Of a stretch of DNA of 42,530 bases, positions 1 to 9,045 are shown piece by piece. Under the pieces are notes generated by a model that saw only the letters and a list, made by a program, of their open reading frames with translations, ran no database searches and was not told where the DNA came from. A program made the translations under genes and the position numbers. The DNA is from a virus: positions 1 to 42,530 of the IMG/VR virus record IMGVR_UViG_3300045049_000094, one strand, 5' to 3'. Within the stretch, counting starts at the first letter, position 1. Each line of letters begins with the position of its first letter.

Positions 1-39
1 GTACTGGAAGGTGCCCGGGTCGTAGTTGTAGATCTTCAT
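1..39 (-). CDS. Tail fibre assembly-like protein, N-terminal fragment
   Basis: Thirteen codons are visible, starting ATG at 39-37 and reading MKIYNYDPGTFQY before the window ends. This opening resembles small phage proteins encoded just after tail fibres (MKIYNYDP... type), which usually act as fibre chaperones or tail accessory proteins. A GAGG ribosome site lies eight bases before the ATG, and the fibre gene ends 11 bases upstream, so it is probably cotranscribed with the fibre. Only the start is seen, so the family call is tentative. Confidence 0.55.
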   Translation of the reverse strand, partial: MKIYNYDPGTFQY

Positions 40-50
40 TCTTGCCTCAG

Positions 51-1904
51 TTAATACTTAATGCATGCGAGAAGGGCAACGTTCTTCGGACGCGTTTCGG
101 TGCCGCCCGTGCTTTGAATCGTGATGCCGGTTGAAGCAAAGCCGGTGGAGTTGCCATTGATGGCCGCGCCATTGGAGCCGGCAGCAAGAATCTGGTTGCC
201 CGATGCCGCCGCAGACGACGAGTGAGCGTGAGTTGGGTCGTTGACGCCGTGGTTGTGGCTGGCGAAGCTGTCGGCCTGCACGCTGCCAAATGCACGCCCC
301 GGGTCAACGCCGGCACCATTGTCGTACCCCCGTGGAAAGCGGCCTCGAAGATCCGGAAGGTTGAATGTCGTAGATCCGTCCCCTGCGCCGAACGTCGTCC
401 CGATTGCCGAGTACAACGTCGCGTAGGTCGTCCGCGAGACGGCTGACCCATCCGCCGCGAGGAAACCTATCGGCGGCGAAGAAGTCGCGAAGAAGCACAC
501 CTCGCCAGCACGATTCCCAAGCTGTGCGAACTGCACTGCATGCTGACTTTGCGTTGCAGGCGCGACCGGCTCCGCACCGCCTGTCGTCCACAGCAAGATG
601 AACGAGGCGAGGGCCTGCGAGTAGGCGAAGCACGCGAAGCCGTTCGCCGCGAGCTCGCCGCCTTGCAATGGCTGATGGCCTGCGCCGACGACAGCTGTCG
701 CGCCGAGGCCGTTCACATTGAGCGTCGTTGCGCCGGTGTTGGCGCTCGCAACGCGCACGACGACCGTGAGGTCATCGGTGTAGCTCGTCGGAGCCGGCGT
801 CAGCGTCGCCGTCAGCGCATTTGCCGTGCCGCCTGCGGCACTCGCGTAGTTAAACGCGTTCCGCTGCACTTGCCCGGCCTGCGGGGTGTGCTGCGAGGCG
901 GTGGCAGCAGCAGTCTGCATTGCCCCGCCGGTGCATTCGACCAACACGTACGACGTAATGTCTTGGCGCCAGATGAACAGTGCTCGACCGTTCGCGACGA
1001 GCTCTCCGCCCTGAAGGGCTTGATGCGCGGCGCCAACAACGGGCGACGCAGACACGATGCCCGGGTTGGGCGTGAATGTCGTCGCGCCCGTGTTCGTGTT
1101 CTTGATCTTAACCCAGAACGGCTGATTGTCAGCGATCGTGGTCGAGGGCAGCGGGAAAGAAGCCTGCACGACGTTGGCGCTTCCGTTGTCCGTGCCGTAG
1201 AGCAAGCCTGACGTGATGATCGAGCCGAGAATGCCGGTGCTTGGCAGTATCGGAGCCGTCGAATACTGACTGATGTTGCCGCTCGTGAGCGATGACGCGC
1301 CGAATGGGACCGTCACGACCCACAGGCCAATCCAGCCACTGTCGGGCGTCGGCGTGACCTGCGTTCCGGTTGTGGCTGCAGCGCCGGCCTTGATCTGGTA
1401 CGCGATGACACCATCGCGGAACGTGTTCGACGTCGACCCGCTGTTGTTCGGGCCGGACCACGGTTGCGACGGATTCGCCGAGTTGTAGAACTGCAGCACA
1501 ACGGGCGAGTTGCCAGTCGTCGGATCCAGGCTGATGTCCGAGTCCTGATACTGCGCTTCGATCAGGTAGTTGATCGACTGCCCGCTGGTTGTGGGCGCGG
1601 CGAACGAGCTGGTCGTGTACGTTCCGAGTTGGATGCCCTGTTTGAGGATCTGGTGCGTGGTATCCGCCGGCAGCGTGCCGCACGTCGTCGCTTCGAGCGC
1701 CTCCATCTGATAGATCTCGCCGGCGCCGACCTGGACGGTCATGGTGGCAGGACTTGTCGGGGTGCAGGAAAGGCCGTTGACGATGCCGGACGTACCGAAC
1801 ATGGCCGCACACACTTTGGCGATCGCCGTCATCGTCTGCTGGGCCTGCGACGAAAACAGCCATTCGTAGACCTGCTGGCCTACGTACGTTTCGACACGAC
1901 GCAT
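51..1904 (-). CDS. Tail fibre with tail-collar domain
   Basis: A 617-residue fibre, probably the host-binding distal protein of the contractile tail. Residues about 465-530 form a phage tail collar domain (AADGSAVSRTTYATLYSAIG, then FNLPDLRGRFPRGYD). The C-terminus has SHNHG and HAHS histidine motifs and the closing ETRPKNVALLACIKY typical of collar fibres. Two internal segments, residues about 271-328 and 389-444, repeat the same pattern (NTGATT ... GGEL.ANG ... GGA), so the shaft seems built from duplicated modules. The N-terminal 200 residues are probably the tail-attachment part. It is the last large gene of the late operon, and a hairpin sits just upstream of it. Confidence 0.9.
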   Translation of the reverse strand: MRRVETYVGQQVYEWLFSSQAQQTMTAIAKVCAAMFGTSGIVNGLSCTPTSPATMTVQVGAGEIYQMEALEATTCGTLPADTTHQILKQGIQLGTYTTSSFAAPTTSGQSINYLIEAQYQDSDISLDPTTGNSPVVLQFYNSANPSQPWSGPNNSGSTSNTFRDGVIAYQIKAGAAATTGTQVTPTPDSGWIGLWVVTVPFGASSLTSGNISQYSTAPILPSTGILGSIITSGLLYGTDNGSANVVQASFPLPSTTIADNQPFWVKIKNTNTGATTFTPNPGIVSASPVVGAAHQALQGGELVANGRALFIWRQDITSYVLVECTGGAMQTAAATASQHTPQAGQVQRNAFNYASAAGGTANALTATLTPAPTSYTDDLTVVVRVASANTGATTLNVNGLGATAVVGAGHQPLQGGELAANGFACFAYSQALASFILLWTTGGAEPVAPATQSQHAVQFAQLGNRAGEVCFFATSSPPIGFLAADGSAVSRTTYATLYSAIGTTFGAGDGSTTFNLPDLRGRFPRGYDNGAGVDPGRAFGSVQADSFASHNHGVNDPTHAHSSSAAASGNQILAAGSNGAAINGNSTGFASTGITIQSTGGTETRPKNVALLACIKY

Positions 1905-1921
1905 TGAAGAACTCCAGGCAA

Positions 1922-1948
1922 TAAAAAAGCCCGCGCAATGGCGGGCTT
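1922..1948 (-). terminator. Rho-independent terminator or intercistronic hairpin before the fibre gene
   Basis: On the minus strand an eight-base stem AAGCCCGC/GCGGGCTT (1948-1941 with 1934-1927) with a six-base loop is followed by a run of T ending TTTTATT. It lies between the gpI-position gene and the fibre gene, so it could reduce read-through or protect the RNA 3' end. Q-type antitermination would be expected to pass it. Confidence 0.75.
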
Positions 1949-1968
1949 CGAAGCGAAGGGAAGGGGCG

Positions 1969-2655
1969 TCAGTTCGTGATGAGGACGCCGATATTGGTGG
2001 CTACGGGTCTTGTGGCGTTGATCGCTGCGTAGATGTCGGCATCGGATGCGGCGGATACTTCTGCGGCCAACGAGCCGGTGTAGCTCTGCGAGGTCGGTGC
2101 GTTGAGCGCCGAGATCTGGATTGCGTCGCAATAGGCGGCGCCGGCGGACCCACCAGTTACGAGCGGGCGGTACACAGTGATGAGAGCGCCGTAGATCGGC
2201 GCGATAGATCCCATCCGCGCTACCCCGCAGAAGCTGTTCACGCCTGTATTCGCGCCGAGGCATCCAGTATCGAGCGGCCGGTTCGGCTCAAATACGATGG
2301 GAGTGCGCCCTGTCAGCCGCGTGAGTACTGCGATCATCGCTGGCCGAGTGGCCTTCTGCTGAAAGATCGTGTACTGGATGCGCGCGATATAACTGGCGTC
2401 GCTCTCGTTCGGCTTGCGCGGCAGGTTGCCGCCGAAGAAATCGGCCGCCCACAAATCGATCCAGCCGCCGGTCGAAGTCCCAAGGCGCATTTGCGCTTTG
2501 AAGAACATGATCAGCGTGTATAGGACCGCAAAGACCGATGCGATACCGCTCAGCAGGGCGCTGATGTTCTGCGCTTGGCTCCAGTCCCCGAACCAGCCGC
2601 GCGGCAAGTAGGAGCGCAGACGGCTGATAATGTCCGATTGATCGCCTGTCGACAT
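1969..2655 (-). CDS. Baseplate/tail protein in gpI position
   Basis: A 228-residue protein directly after the gpJ-like baseplate gene and before the fibre, the place of gpI in P2 and gp48 in Mu, which join the baseplate to the fibres. Residues 1-110 (ISRLRSYLPRGWFGDW..., GGWIDLWAADFFGGNLPRKPNESD) resemble a conserved tail-protein N-terminus in which helical segments precede a RK..E.D..Y..RI motif. The remaining half is less conserved in appearance. Its ATG is separated from the gpJ stop by a single base, which suggests translational coupling. Function is inferred mainly from position. Confidence 0.65.
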   Translation of the reverse strand: MSTGDQSDIISRLRSYLPRGWFGDWSQAQNISALLSGIASVFAVLYTLIMFFKAQMRLGTSTGGWIDLWAADFFGGNLPRKPNESDASYIARIQYTIFQQKATRPAMIAVLTRLTGRTPIVFEPNRPLDTGCLGANTGVNSFCGVARMGSIAPIYGALITVYRPLVTGGSAGAAYCDAIQISALNAPTSQSYTGSLAAEVSAASDADIYAAINATRPVATNIGVLITN

Positions 2656-2656
2656 A

Positions 2657-3796
2657 TCAGTTGACCGTTACCGAACTGGCGGTTGCGTTGAAAACGTACT
2701 GGTAGGTGATCGCGAGATCGGCCGTTCCGCCGTTGAGCAGTACATTCGAGACATTCGTCACGCCCGCCACCGCATAAGCCTGCGCTGCAAGACTCGTGTA
2801 CGGCAGCGTCGCCCCGCTCGGCGTTGTCTTGATCGCGTTGATGTAGGCGACCAACGCGGCCTGCACGGACGCCTTGACGGTGGATGGCGTGTATCCGGTT
2901 GCAACCGACACGCTCATCGATACCGTAACCGCACTCTGTTGCGGACCGTGCACCCCGTATGTGACCGTGAGCGGCCGCACTTTCTCAATCGCGTTTGCGA
3001 CGTTGGTCTGCTCAGTCGACGTGAGGTTGCCGCTGCCATCGTTTGCGACGACGGTGAAATACCCGTATTGCTGCTGGCCGTTGTACTGCTGGTTCTCGAC
3101 GACGATGCCGCTCATGTTCTGCTGGACACCGGCGATCGCCGCCTGGATTGCGACCAAAGTTGCGCCGCCGAGGCCGGCAACCCACAGGACGAACCGAGCC
3201 CGCACGGCCGCGTCGCTTTCGGCTGCGATGCCATTCTGGACGTTCGACCCGTTGGTTACGTAATCGACGCCAGAGATTGCAGTGCCAATCGTGTTCAGCG
3301 CACCTGCAGCGACATTGCCGATAGTCCCGGCCACAGAGCACTGCATCGTAACGTTGACGCTGCCCTGGCCAGCGGGGAGGACGTAGCCGTTCTGGCTTGC
3401 GCTGTAGGCGGCGTTCGTCGAATCTGCGATCACCGTGTAGCTGACGGTGCCATCGGCGGTTGTGACGATCGCGCCGACGGGGATGAGTGCTTGGTTCGTG
3501 GGCGTGTAGCGCGCGAAAGTCTCCTGCGTCGTTGCGGCGACAGCAGCCTCGCGCGAGAAGCCGAACTGCGCTAGCCAGGAATCGAGGTCTGAGCCGCTAG
3601 ACGTCGCCGCTCGCGCGAGAGCGGCGACCTGCAGAATCAATCCTTGCAGCCAGAGCGCCACACCGCCGAGCGCTTCGCCGACGGCAAGCAGGACGGATCC
3701 CACCGAGAAATCTATCAGCGACGAGGCGGACCCTTGCACCGCGGTGGCGAAGTTCGAGACGATAGCGCCGAACGACTGAGTGTTCAGGTTTGCCAT
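2657..3796 (-). CDS. Baseplate J-like protein
   Basis: A 379-residue baseplate wedge protein of the P2 gpJ / Mu gp47 family. Family features seen are a hydrophobic N-terminus (GSVLLAVGEALGGVALWLQGLILQ), a DLDSWLAQFGFSR segment, the central ESDAAVRARFVLWVAGLGGAT motif about residues 190-215, and a repetitive beta-rich C-terminus. It should assemble around the gpV spike hub and contact the sheath. It starts immediately after the stop of the gp25/W-position gene, with no gap. Confidence 0.85.
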   Translation of the reverse strand: MANLNTQSFGAIVSNFATAVQGSASSLIDFSVGSVLLAVGEALGGVALWLQGLILQVAALARAATSSGSDLDSWLAQFGFSREAAVAATTQETFARYTPTNQALIPVGAIVTTADGTVSYTVIADSTNAAYSASQNGYVLPAGQGSVNVTMQCSVAGTIGNVAAGALNTIGTAISGVDYVTNGSNVQNGIAAESDAAVRARFVLWVAGLGGATLVAIQAAIAGVQQNMSGIVVENQQYNGQQQYGYFTVVANDGSGNLTSTEQTNVANAIEKVRPLTVTYGVHGPQQSAVTVSMSVSVATGYTPSTVKASVQAALVAYINAIKTTPSGATLPYTSLAAQAYAVAGVTNVSNVLLNGGTADLAITYQYVFNATASSVTVN

Positions 3797-4207
3797 TCAG
3801 GGCTCTTGCGAGGTGTCGAATGAAACGAACTGCGGCGTGGCCGTGTTCGCGTCGATGTACTTGATCGTCGTGCTGACGGCGTTGTTGACCTGCGCAATGT
3901 CGATCTGCGGAGCAGGCTGCCGCGCGACCGCCTTCTCGAGCAGCATTTGCCCTTTGATGAGGGCCTTCGCCGCGCCGACGTTTCCTGGAGAGCCAACCTT
4001 GCGCGGCACGCCAGCGCCGTAGGGTGGGTGCCACGTATAGTCTGCCGAGGCTATTGCGTTGCCTGCCGCGTCATTCAGCGCTGGGTTTGTCAGCAACCGC
4101 CGATATATCCTCTGTGTACCGGTGGTCTGCTGATCCGCGAGTGCGAGATCGCCCGACGGCGAGACGCTCAGGTCTCCGCCGTAGTAGTGATACAGGTCAA
4201 TGGTCAT
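3797..4207 (-). CDS. Baseplate protein in gp25/gpW position
   Basis: A 136-residue protein between the spike (gpV-like) and gpJ-like genes, the usual place of the gp25/gpW baseplate wedge protein. It begins MTIDLYHYYGGDLSVSPSGDLALADQQTTGTQRIYRRLLTNP in continuous reading, then has a W-H-P-x-Y-G-x-G segment; such patterns occur in short tail proteins of Burkholderia phages that replace classical gp25. Its ATG overlaps the gpV stop by four bases. The family identity beyond position is uncertain. Confidence 0.65.
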   Translation of the reverse strand: MTIDLYHYYGGDLSVSPSGDLALADQQTTGTQRIYRRLLTNPALNDAAGNAIASADYTWHPPYGAGVPRKVGSPGNVGAAKALIKGQMLLEKAVARQPAPQIDIAQVNNAVSTTIKYIDANTATPQFVSFDTSQEP

Positions 4208-4905
4208 AGCGGGGGGCCGGAGTTCCCGGTGCCGGTCTGCACGCCCGAATGCTCGTGCGTATCGTCGATGCGGTGGCCGTTGGCAGAGACCCGGCCGCTG
4301 AAATTCGTATTGCCAGTGACGCTCGACGCGTTGCCGGAACCATTGTCGCCAGAGATCACGATACCGCCTTGCCCGGTGACGGTCTTCGTCACCAACAACG
4401 TGCCGTTGATTGTGGTGTTGGCATCGATCGTGAAGCCGCTCGCGAAACTGGCTGTTCCGGTACCGTCGCCATTCATGACGACAGTCGATCCAGCCTTGTC
4501 GGCGAGCGTCACCTTGCCGTCATTGGTGAGCTTCACGAATTGGCCTTGCTGATGCACCGCCCAGACTTCACCACTCGGTACGGCTGGTGCAGTCTGGGCG
4601 ACTGAGAAGATGCGCGCCACGATGACGCCTGACGAGAAATCTCCGTGCTCAAAGACAACGACAACCTGATCGCCGATTTGCGGCCCTACGGCGACGCCCC
4701 AGCCATTGCCGATGCCAATCGCGCCGAGAGGCATCCAGTTCGACTCGGTAGGCGCTTGTCCCGGATCAGTTGGCTCGACCGTGACCTTTACCGCATGATT
4801 GGATGCATCGTAGCTACTGATGGTCGCGAGCGTGGGCCATGAGAGGTGACTATCCGCCATCCGCGCCTGTTGGCGGATCGCATTCGCAAGACGTGCGATG
4901 CTCAT
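4204..4905 (-). CDS. Baseplate spike protein, gpV-like
   Basis: A 233-residue membrane-piercing spike of the gpV/VgrG type. The N-terminal half forms an OB-like domain (WPTLATISSYDASNHAVKVT, then VGPQIGDQVVVVFEHGDFSSGVIV), followed by a repetitive beta-helix stretch with GDGTGTASFASG-like turns about residues 125-205. Near the end, DDTHEHSG places H217-x-H219, the H-x-H motif that binds iron at the needle tip in P2 gpV. The gene lies between gpD-like and gp25/W-position genes and overlaps both by four bases, as expected of a baseplate cassette. Confidence 0.88.
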   Translation of the reverse strand: MSIARLANAIRQQARMADSHLSWPTLATISSYDASNHAVKVTVEPTDPGQAPTESNWMPLGAIGIGNGWGVAVGPQIGDQVVVVFEHGDFSSGVIVARIFSVAQTAPAVPSGEVWAVHQQGQFVKLTNDGKVTLADKAGSTVVMNGDGTGTASFASGFTIDANTTINGTLLVTKTVTGQGGIVISGDNGSGNASSVTGNTNFSGRVSANGHRIDDTHEHSGVQTGTGNSGPPL

Positions 4906-6020
4906 AGCGTCACCGTCGAGTCGGGTGCATGATTCTTCGCTTCGATCGTCATCTCATAGCCACCGTCGAAGCTGAGGCGTCGGGTAATGCTGTCTGGAAA
5001 GTAGACTTGATCGAAAGCGGTTCCAGTGCCGCTCAACTGAATGAGTGACGTGGTATCGAGGTCGTTGTCGCCGGGGATCGTCAGGCCCTCGAGCTTCATC
5101 TCGTGCGCGACGATTTGGTTGTACCAGCTCTGCGCACGCTGGAGTGCTTGATCCTTGGTCAGGTTTGGGACCGTCTTCGAGTAGATCTGCGCACCGGCGC
5201 CGACCGTGGCTGATCCGACTTTGATGGTCTTCACGTTCGACGGATACGACACAGTGAAACCCTTAGCGAACTTCTTGTTCCACGAGCGGATTTTGACCTG
5301 AATGCCGCGAGAGACGGTCAGCGCGCGTTGAAATCGCACCGCCTCGAAATTCGCTTTCGGGCCCGCGCCTGTATCAGATACCTGATACACGATCTGATAT
5401 GGCGGCGTCGTCAACGGACTTGGCGCCGGATGGAAGTAGAGCGTTTGACCTCGCACCCATACCTTGAAGCCTTCCAGATCTGCTAAATACGTCAGCAGAT
5501 CCCACTCGGAGCGCTCATCCGCCATGTTGACGTGGTCAATTTCATAAAACTTGCCGACCTTGGTGGTGGTCGCCGTAACCGAAGCGACCAGGCCGTGAGC
5601 CTCGGCCAGTTGCGTCGCGATCTGGCTGGAAGTCTGGTTCGGCCACTTTTGTGTCGTTTTGTCGTCGATGAAGACTCGTGTCAAATCACGGCCATCGACC
5701 TCGATGGTGTTCGTAATCGGATCAACGCTCACATGGTCGACTTGACCGTAGATAAAGCTATCAAGATCGTATGGAGTAAACGACGTAGGGTCGGGAGGAA
5801 ATCCAATAAAAAGCTCGACGTACATGTCTCGCTGTTGCGAAAACCAATCCGCGTCCCGATCCGGAGGCAGCATCGCACCAGCGAACTTGCATCTGAACGT
5901 ATCGGCGGAGTAGTACGCGTTGTTTGTCACCTCCATCTCCATCCAGCCCGCAATGAGCTCGCCATTTAGCTTCACTGCACCGCGCGGTGTTCTCGCACTC
6001 GGAATGAGAAATGACGTCAT
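4902..6020 (-). CDS. Late control gpD-like tail hub protein
   Basis: A 372-residue protein of the P2 gpD / Mu gp44 type, which forms the hub between tail tube and spike. It has the expected beta-rich domains with IYGQVDHVSVDPITNTIEVD, GRDLTRVFIDDKT and a C-terminal QVYFPDSITRRLSFDGGYEM segment. The reading frame is open 39 codons further upstream, but the ATG at 6020-6018 is chosen because it follows the stop of the upstream gene by two bases and the family begins here (MTSFLIPSARTPRG). The stop overlaps gpV by four bases. Confidence 0.85.
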   Translation of the reverse strand: MTSFLIPSARTPRGAVKLNGELIAGWMEMEVTNNAYYSADTFRCKFAGAMLPPDRDADWFSQQRDMYVELFIGFPPDPTSFTPYDLDSFIYGQVDHVSVDPITNTIEVDGRDLTRVFIDDKTTQKWPNQTSSQIATQLAEAHGLVASVTATTTKVGKFYEIDHVNMADERSEWDLLTYLADLEGFKVWVRGQTLYFHPAPSPLTTPPYQIVYQVSDTGAGPKANFEAVRFQRALTVSRGIQVKIRSWNKKFAKGFTVSYPSNVKTIKVGSATVGAGAQIYSKTVPNLTKDQALQRAQSWYNQIVAHEMKLEGLTIPGDNDLDTTSLIQLSGTGTAFDQVYFPDSITRRLSFDGGYEMTIEAKNHAPDSTVTL

Positions 6021-6022
6021 AG

Positions 6023-6991
6023 TCAGGAACTGAGAATGCCGCCGGCTGCGCTGCTGCTGTACGGCGGAATTACGAGCGTCGAAATACCTGAAAGAGTCGG
6101 TTCGGTGAGGTTGTTCGCATTCGCGATCAACGTCCACGCTGTGGGATCGCTGTATTCCTTCGACGCGAGGTCAAACAGGTTGCCGCCGCCGACAGTCACA
6201 GTACGCACGCTCGAGTTCACCTGTCCGAGGTTCGTCGTCATGCGCCCCAAAACTCCCTTGAGTTGCAGCAACTGCGTCTGAAGCGTCGTTGCCCCGAGCT
6301 GCGAAGTGAATGTGGCAACGTTCGATAAGAGTGGTACCGAAGGGAGCACACCGGCAGGGACGCCGACGCTCGCAAGTATGGAGTCGGTGGACGAAATCAG
6401 TGATGAAACGCGTTGTGCGGCGGCATTGATCGGTTGCAGCACAGATGCGATCGTGCTCTGCGCTGCACCAACGAATGTCGACACAGAATCGATCGCGCTT
6501 GACACCGTGCTCATCAGTCCGCTGAGAGCACTATCGTCGATTTCTGTCGTCAGCGAGTTCGCGGTGTCTAAGTCACTGTTGATAACGTCATCGGCATCAG
6601 GGTCAGCGTCCGTCGATACGGGCGCGGTCAGATCCTCCAATACCTCTAGCGTAATCCGGTATGGTATTCGCCCGAACCGAACCTCAGGCAAGAACTCACT
6701 GATGAGCACCGAAAGGTACAGCTCATCGAATGAAAACGTCAGCGGCTGCCCGGCGTCAGCCATTTGCTTGACGGTAAGCATCTGGTCGAGCTCGCTCAAT
6801 CCGTCCGCAGTCGGAAAGAACGTGCCGGACCAGGCGATCGGCCGCGGGTCAACCCCGAGCGACTGAATGTCCCGCACGCCGCCGAGCATTTTCTTGATCG
6901 AAAGCCGCTGCGCACCACCATAGGAGAACTCTTCGGGGATTTCGAATTCTTGAAAGACGAAATCACCCAGAACGAGAGAGGTATCAGCCAT
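6023..6991 (-). CDS. Tail protein with C-terminal LysM-like domain
   Basis: A 322-residue tail protein. Residues 1-115 form a domain resembling N-terminal regions of phage tube-hub proteins (DFVFQEFEIPEEFSYGGAQR). Residues 145-255 are rich in S, T, V and L with a coiled-coil look. Residues about 270-312 (GGGNLFDLASKEYSDPTAW, LTEPTLSGISTLVIPP) resemble a LysM or gpX fold. It lies between tape measure and gpD-like genes, where phages encode hub or chaperone proteins. The fusion of an N-terminal hub part to a gpX-type domain is inferred. Confidence 0.75.
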   Translation of the reverse strand: MADTSLVLGDFVFQEFEIPEEFSYGGAQRLSIKKMLGGVRDIQSLGVDPRPIAWSGTFFPTADGLSELDQMLTVKQMADAGQPLTFSFDELYLSVLISEFLPEVRFGRIPYRITLEVLEDLTAPVSTDADPDADDVINSDLDTANSLTTEIDDSALSGLMSTVSSAIDSVSTFVGAAQSTIASVLQPINAAAQRVSSLISSTDSILASVGVPAGVLPSVPLLSNVATFTSQLGATTLQTQLLQLKGVLGRMTTNLGQVNSSVRTVTVGGGNLFDLASKEYSDPTAWTLIANANNLTEPTLSGISTLVIPPYSSSAAGGILSS

Positions 6992-6992
6992 A

Positions 6993-8780
6993 TCAGCTCT
7001 TTACGCCTGGCATCGGCAATGCCAACGTTGAATCGATGCCACCCGTATTCAAACCGAGGTTCAGCGGATCCGCCATGTATGGCGTCACTGCCTGTGCGAC
7101 CTTGCGGCCATCGATGTTGATGGTTGTATGAACGTTCCCGCCTTGATTTTTTTCCGGCGGCCTCACCGTATCGACATTCTTCAATTCGCCGTGATCGACG
7201 CGTGCTTTTGCGCCCGGGGTCAGCTTCGCGCCACCGTTGTCCTTGTAGGAGTCGATCTCTGCCTGATTCATGGGGCGGAATGCATAGATCGCCGCAGCGA
7301 GTGTCCCTAGCGCCAATACGGCGATACCGATCGGGCTTATCAGTGCGGAGACGGCGGCCCCTAGTCCGCCGGCACCAGTCAAACTCAAAGCTAGTCGCAG
7401 CGCGTCGAATGCCCCCTTGATGAGCAGAATCGATCCTGCCGTCGCAGAAAGGGTCGATAGCCCTAGGAACGCTCCCACGAATGCTGTGACTGCGGTCTGG
7501 TGACGCTCCATGAAGCCGACCAGATCCGACAGCTTGGGCGTGAGCCAGTTGAATGCCTCGATCAACTTAGGCATTACGTCATACGCCAACCTGACCTTCA
7601 GGTTTTCCCATTGCGAGTCCAGCTGTGCGCGCGCGAGCTGCGGATCAGTTTTCGCAAGATTGCTATACGCCTTGGATGAATCCGGAGCACGCTGGATCAA
7701 ATCGCGATCCCGTTGGAATTGCGTAGCCTTGTTGACGAGCGTTTGGAGCCCGAATGCCGCGATGCGGTTCTTCGTCAGAGCGTAGTACGCGTCGATTTCG
7801 GAGATGTGGTTCTTTGCCTCAAGCTGCGCGATCGCGGGCTTGATGTACTTCACCGCGTACAACTCGGGGTTCTTTGCGAATTCGTCCGATCCGACGATGC
7901 CACCCGGCAGAATCTTCGATGTCGTCCGGTTGTGAGGGTCCGCGACAACCATCTTCGGGTTCACGAGTCCCGCAGCCTCCCAGTTCGCAATCAGATCCTT
8001 GGGGATCATCTTGCCGACGATCACTCCGAAAAGCGACGCGATCGTATTTCCTGCGCCCGATGCGCCGCCGCGACCAGCCTTGAACTCTTGAATCAGCGTC
8101 GGGAGGTAGTTGTACTTGAAGTCATCCGATAGGTAAGGTGCCGCCGAGCGTGAGTACTTCAACGCCTGGTGGAAATCGGACACCGTGACGGTGCCGTTCA
8201 TCGCGATGATGGCTTTCGACATCATCTCGGCCTGCGATTTGACGCCTTCCTGCGTCAGCGCCCCTTTCGTGCCGAGCTCGATAGCCTTGATCATGTCGAA
8301 GCCGACGTGATCTTGAGGGGCACCAGTAATAGACTGCATGACTGCGCTCATGCGCTGGACCGTCGGCAGGATGGAGAGCGCTTCGTCGTACTTCCCTTCA
8401 CCGAATGCCGAGCGCAGCTCGAGCAGCGTCTTGATGTTCTCGGACGCCTTGGTCGACATGACCTCGTGCGTCGTTTCCCATGCCTTCTGCACGCTTTTGG
8501 CGACGTCAACCTGCGACATGCCCACGTTCTTGAGGATCGCGAGTTGGTGATAATATTCATCGGCCGACTTGATCGCGCCATCGAACAGCTTCAATCCGAA
8601 CGCGCCAGCGCCAAGCAGGGCGCCTCCTTGCAGCATCGTCAGCTTGATCTTGTCCAGCCGCGCCTGAAACTGCGTGGCTTGCCCGTGAAGCTTCGAGAAC
8701 TGCTGCGACATCGCCATGAGCGCGCCGCTGACCTGGTTCACGACCGAGATCTTTACGGCGATCGAATAGGCTTCGAACAT
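6993..8780 (-). CDS. Tail tape measure protein
   Basis: A 595-residue tape measure protein that sets tail length and is ejected during infection. It has long helical N-terminal repeats (QQFSKLHGQATQFQARLDKI), the AILKNVGMSQVDVAKSVQKAW segment common in Mu-like tape measures, and a hydrophobic zone about residues 420-501 with possible membrane-spanning helices. The C-terminus ends in INIDGRKVAQAV, a typical tape-measure closing motif. It follows the chaperone and morphogenesis genes; a 261-base gap upstream holds an opposing small gene. Confidence 0.9.
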   Translation of the reverse strand: MFEAYSIAVKISVVNQVSGALMAMSQQFSKLHGQATQFQARLDKIKLTMLQGGALLGAGAFGLKLFDGAIKSADEYYHQLAILKNVGMSQVDVAKSVQKAWETTHEVMSTKASENIKTLLELRSAFGEGKYDEALSILPTVQRMSAVMQSITGAPQDHVGFDMIKAIELGTKGALTQEGVKSQAEMMSKAIIAMNGTVTVSDFHQALKYSRSAAPYLSDDFKYNYLPTLIQEFKAGRGGASGAGNTIASLFGVIVGKMIPKDLIANWEAAGLVNPKMVVADPHNRTTSKILPGGIVGSDEFAKNPELYAVKYIKPAIAQLEAKNHISEIDAYYALTKNRIAAFGLQTLVNKATQFQRDRDLIQRAPDSSKAYSNLAKTDPQLARAQLDSQWENLKVRLAYDVMPKLIEAFNWLTPKLSDLVGFMERHQTAVTAFVGAFLGLSTLSATAGSILLIKGAFDALRLALSLTGAGGLGAAVSALISPIGIAVLALGTLAAAIYAFRPMNQAEIDSYKDNGGAKLTPGAKARVDHGELKNVDTVRPPEKNQGGNVHTTINIDGRKVAQAVTPYMADPLNLGLNTGGIDSTLALPMPGVKS

Positions 8781-8790
8781 GGTGATCCGA

Positions 8791-9045
8791 ATGAGAAGGC
8801 GGGACAGGATTCAGGAGTGGTTCGCCGACCGCGCGGTTTGGGTGCAGTACCCGAACGTCAAGATGGTCAGCACGCCGCAAAGGCGACGTCCGTTCTTCCG
8901 CTACCAGATGCCAACCAGCACGCGGATCACGCTGGCGCTGCTCAGCCTGATGGGGCTGGCGATCATGCTGCCTGCCCTCATTGCGGCCGGCTTCTTCCTA
9001 TATGCATTTCTCGGTGCGGCTTTCGGCTGGCTTCCGAAGACCTAG
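8791..9045 (+). CDS. Small membrane protein encoded antisense within the tail operon
   Basis: An 84-residue plus-strand gene in an otherwise minus-strand operon. The basic N-terminus (MRRRDRIQEWF) and RRR cluster precede residues about 47-80, a long hydrophobic stretch (ITLALLSLMGLAIMLPALIA, then GFFLYAFLGAAFGW) able to span the membrane once or twice. I take the ATG at 8791, preceded by GGTGAT at suitable spacing; ATG 8779 is the alternative. Its stop shares CTAG with the stop of the convergent minus-strand gene. The minus strand here has no good reading frame, which favours a real gene, perhaps an accessory 'moron'. No clear promoter was found. Confidence 0.55.
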   Translation: MRRRDRIQEWFADRAVWVQYPNVKMVSTPQRRRPFFRYQMPTSTRITLALLSLMGLAIMLPALIAAGFFLYAFLGAAFGWLPKT

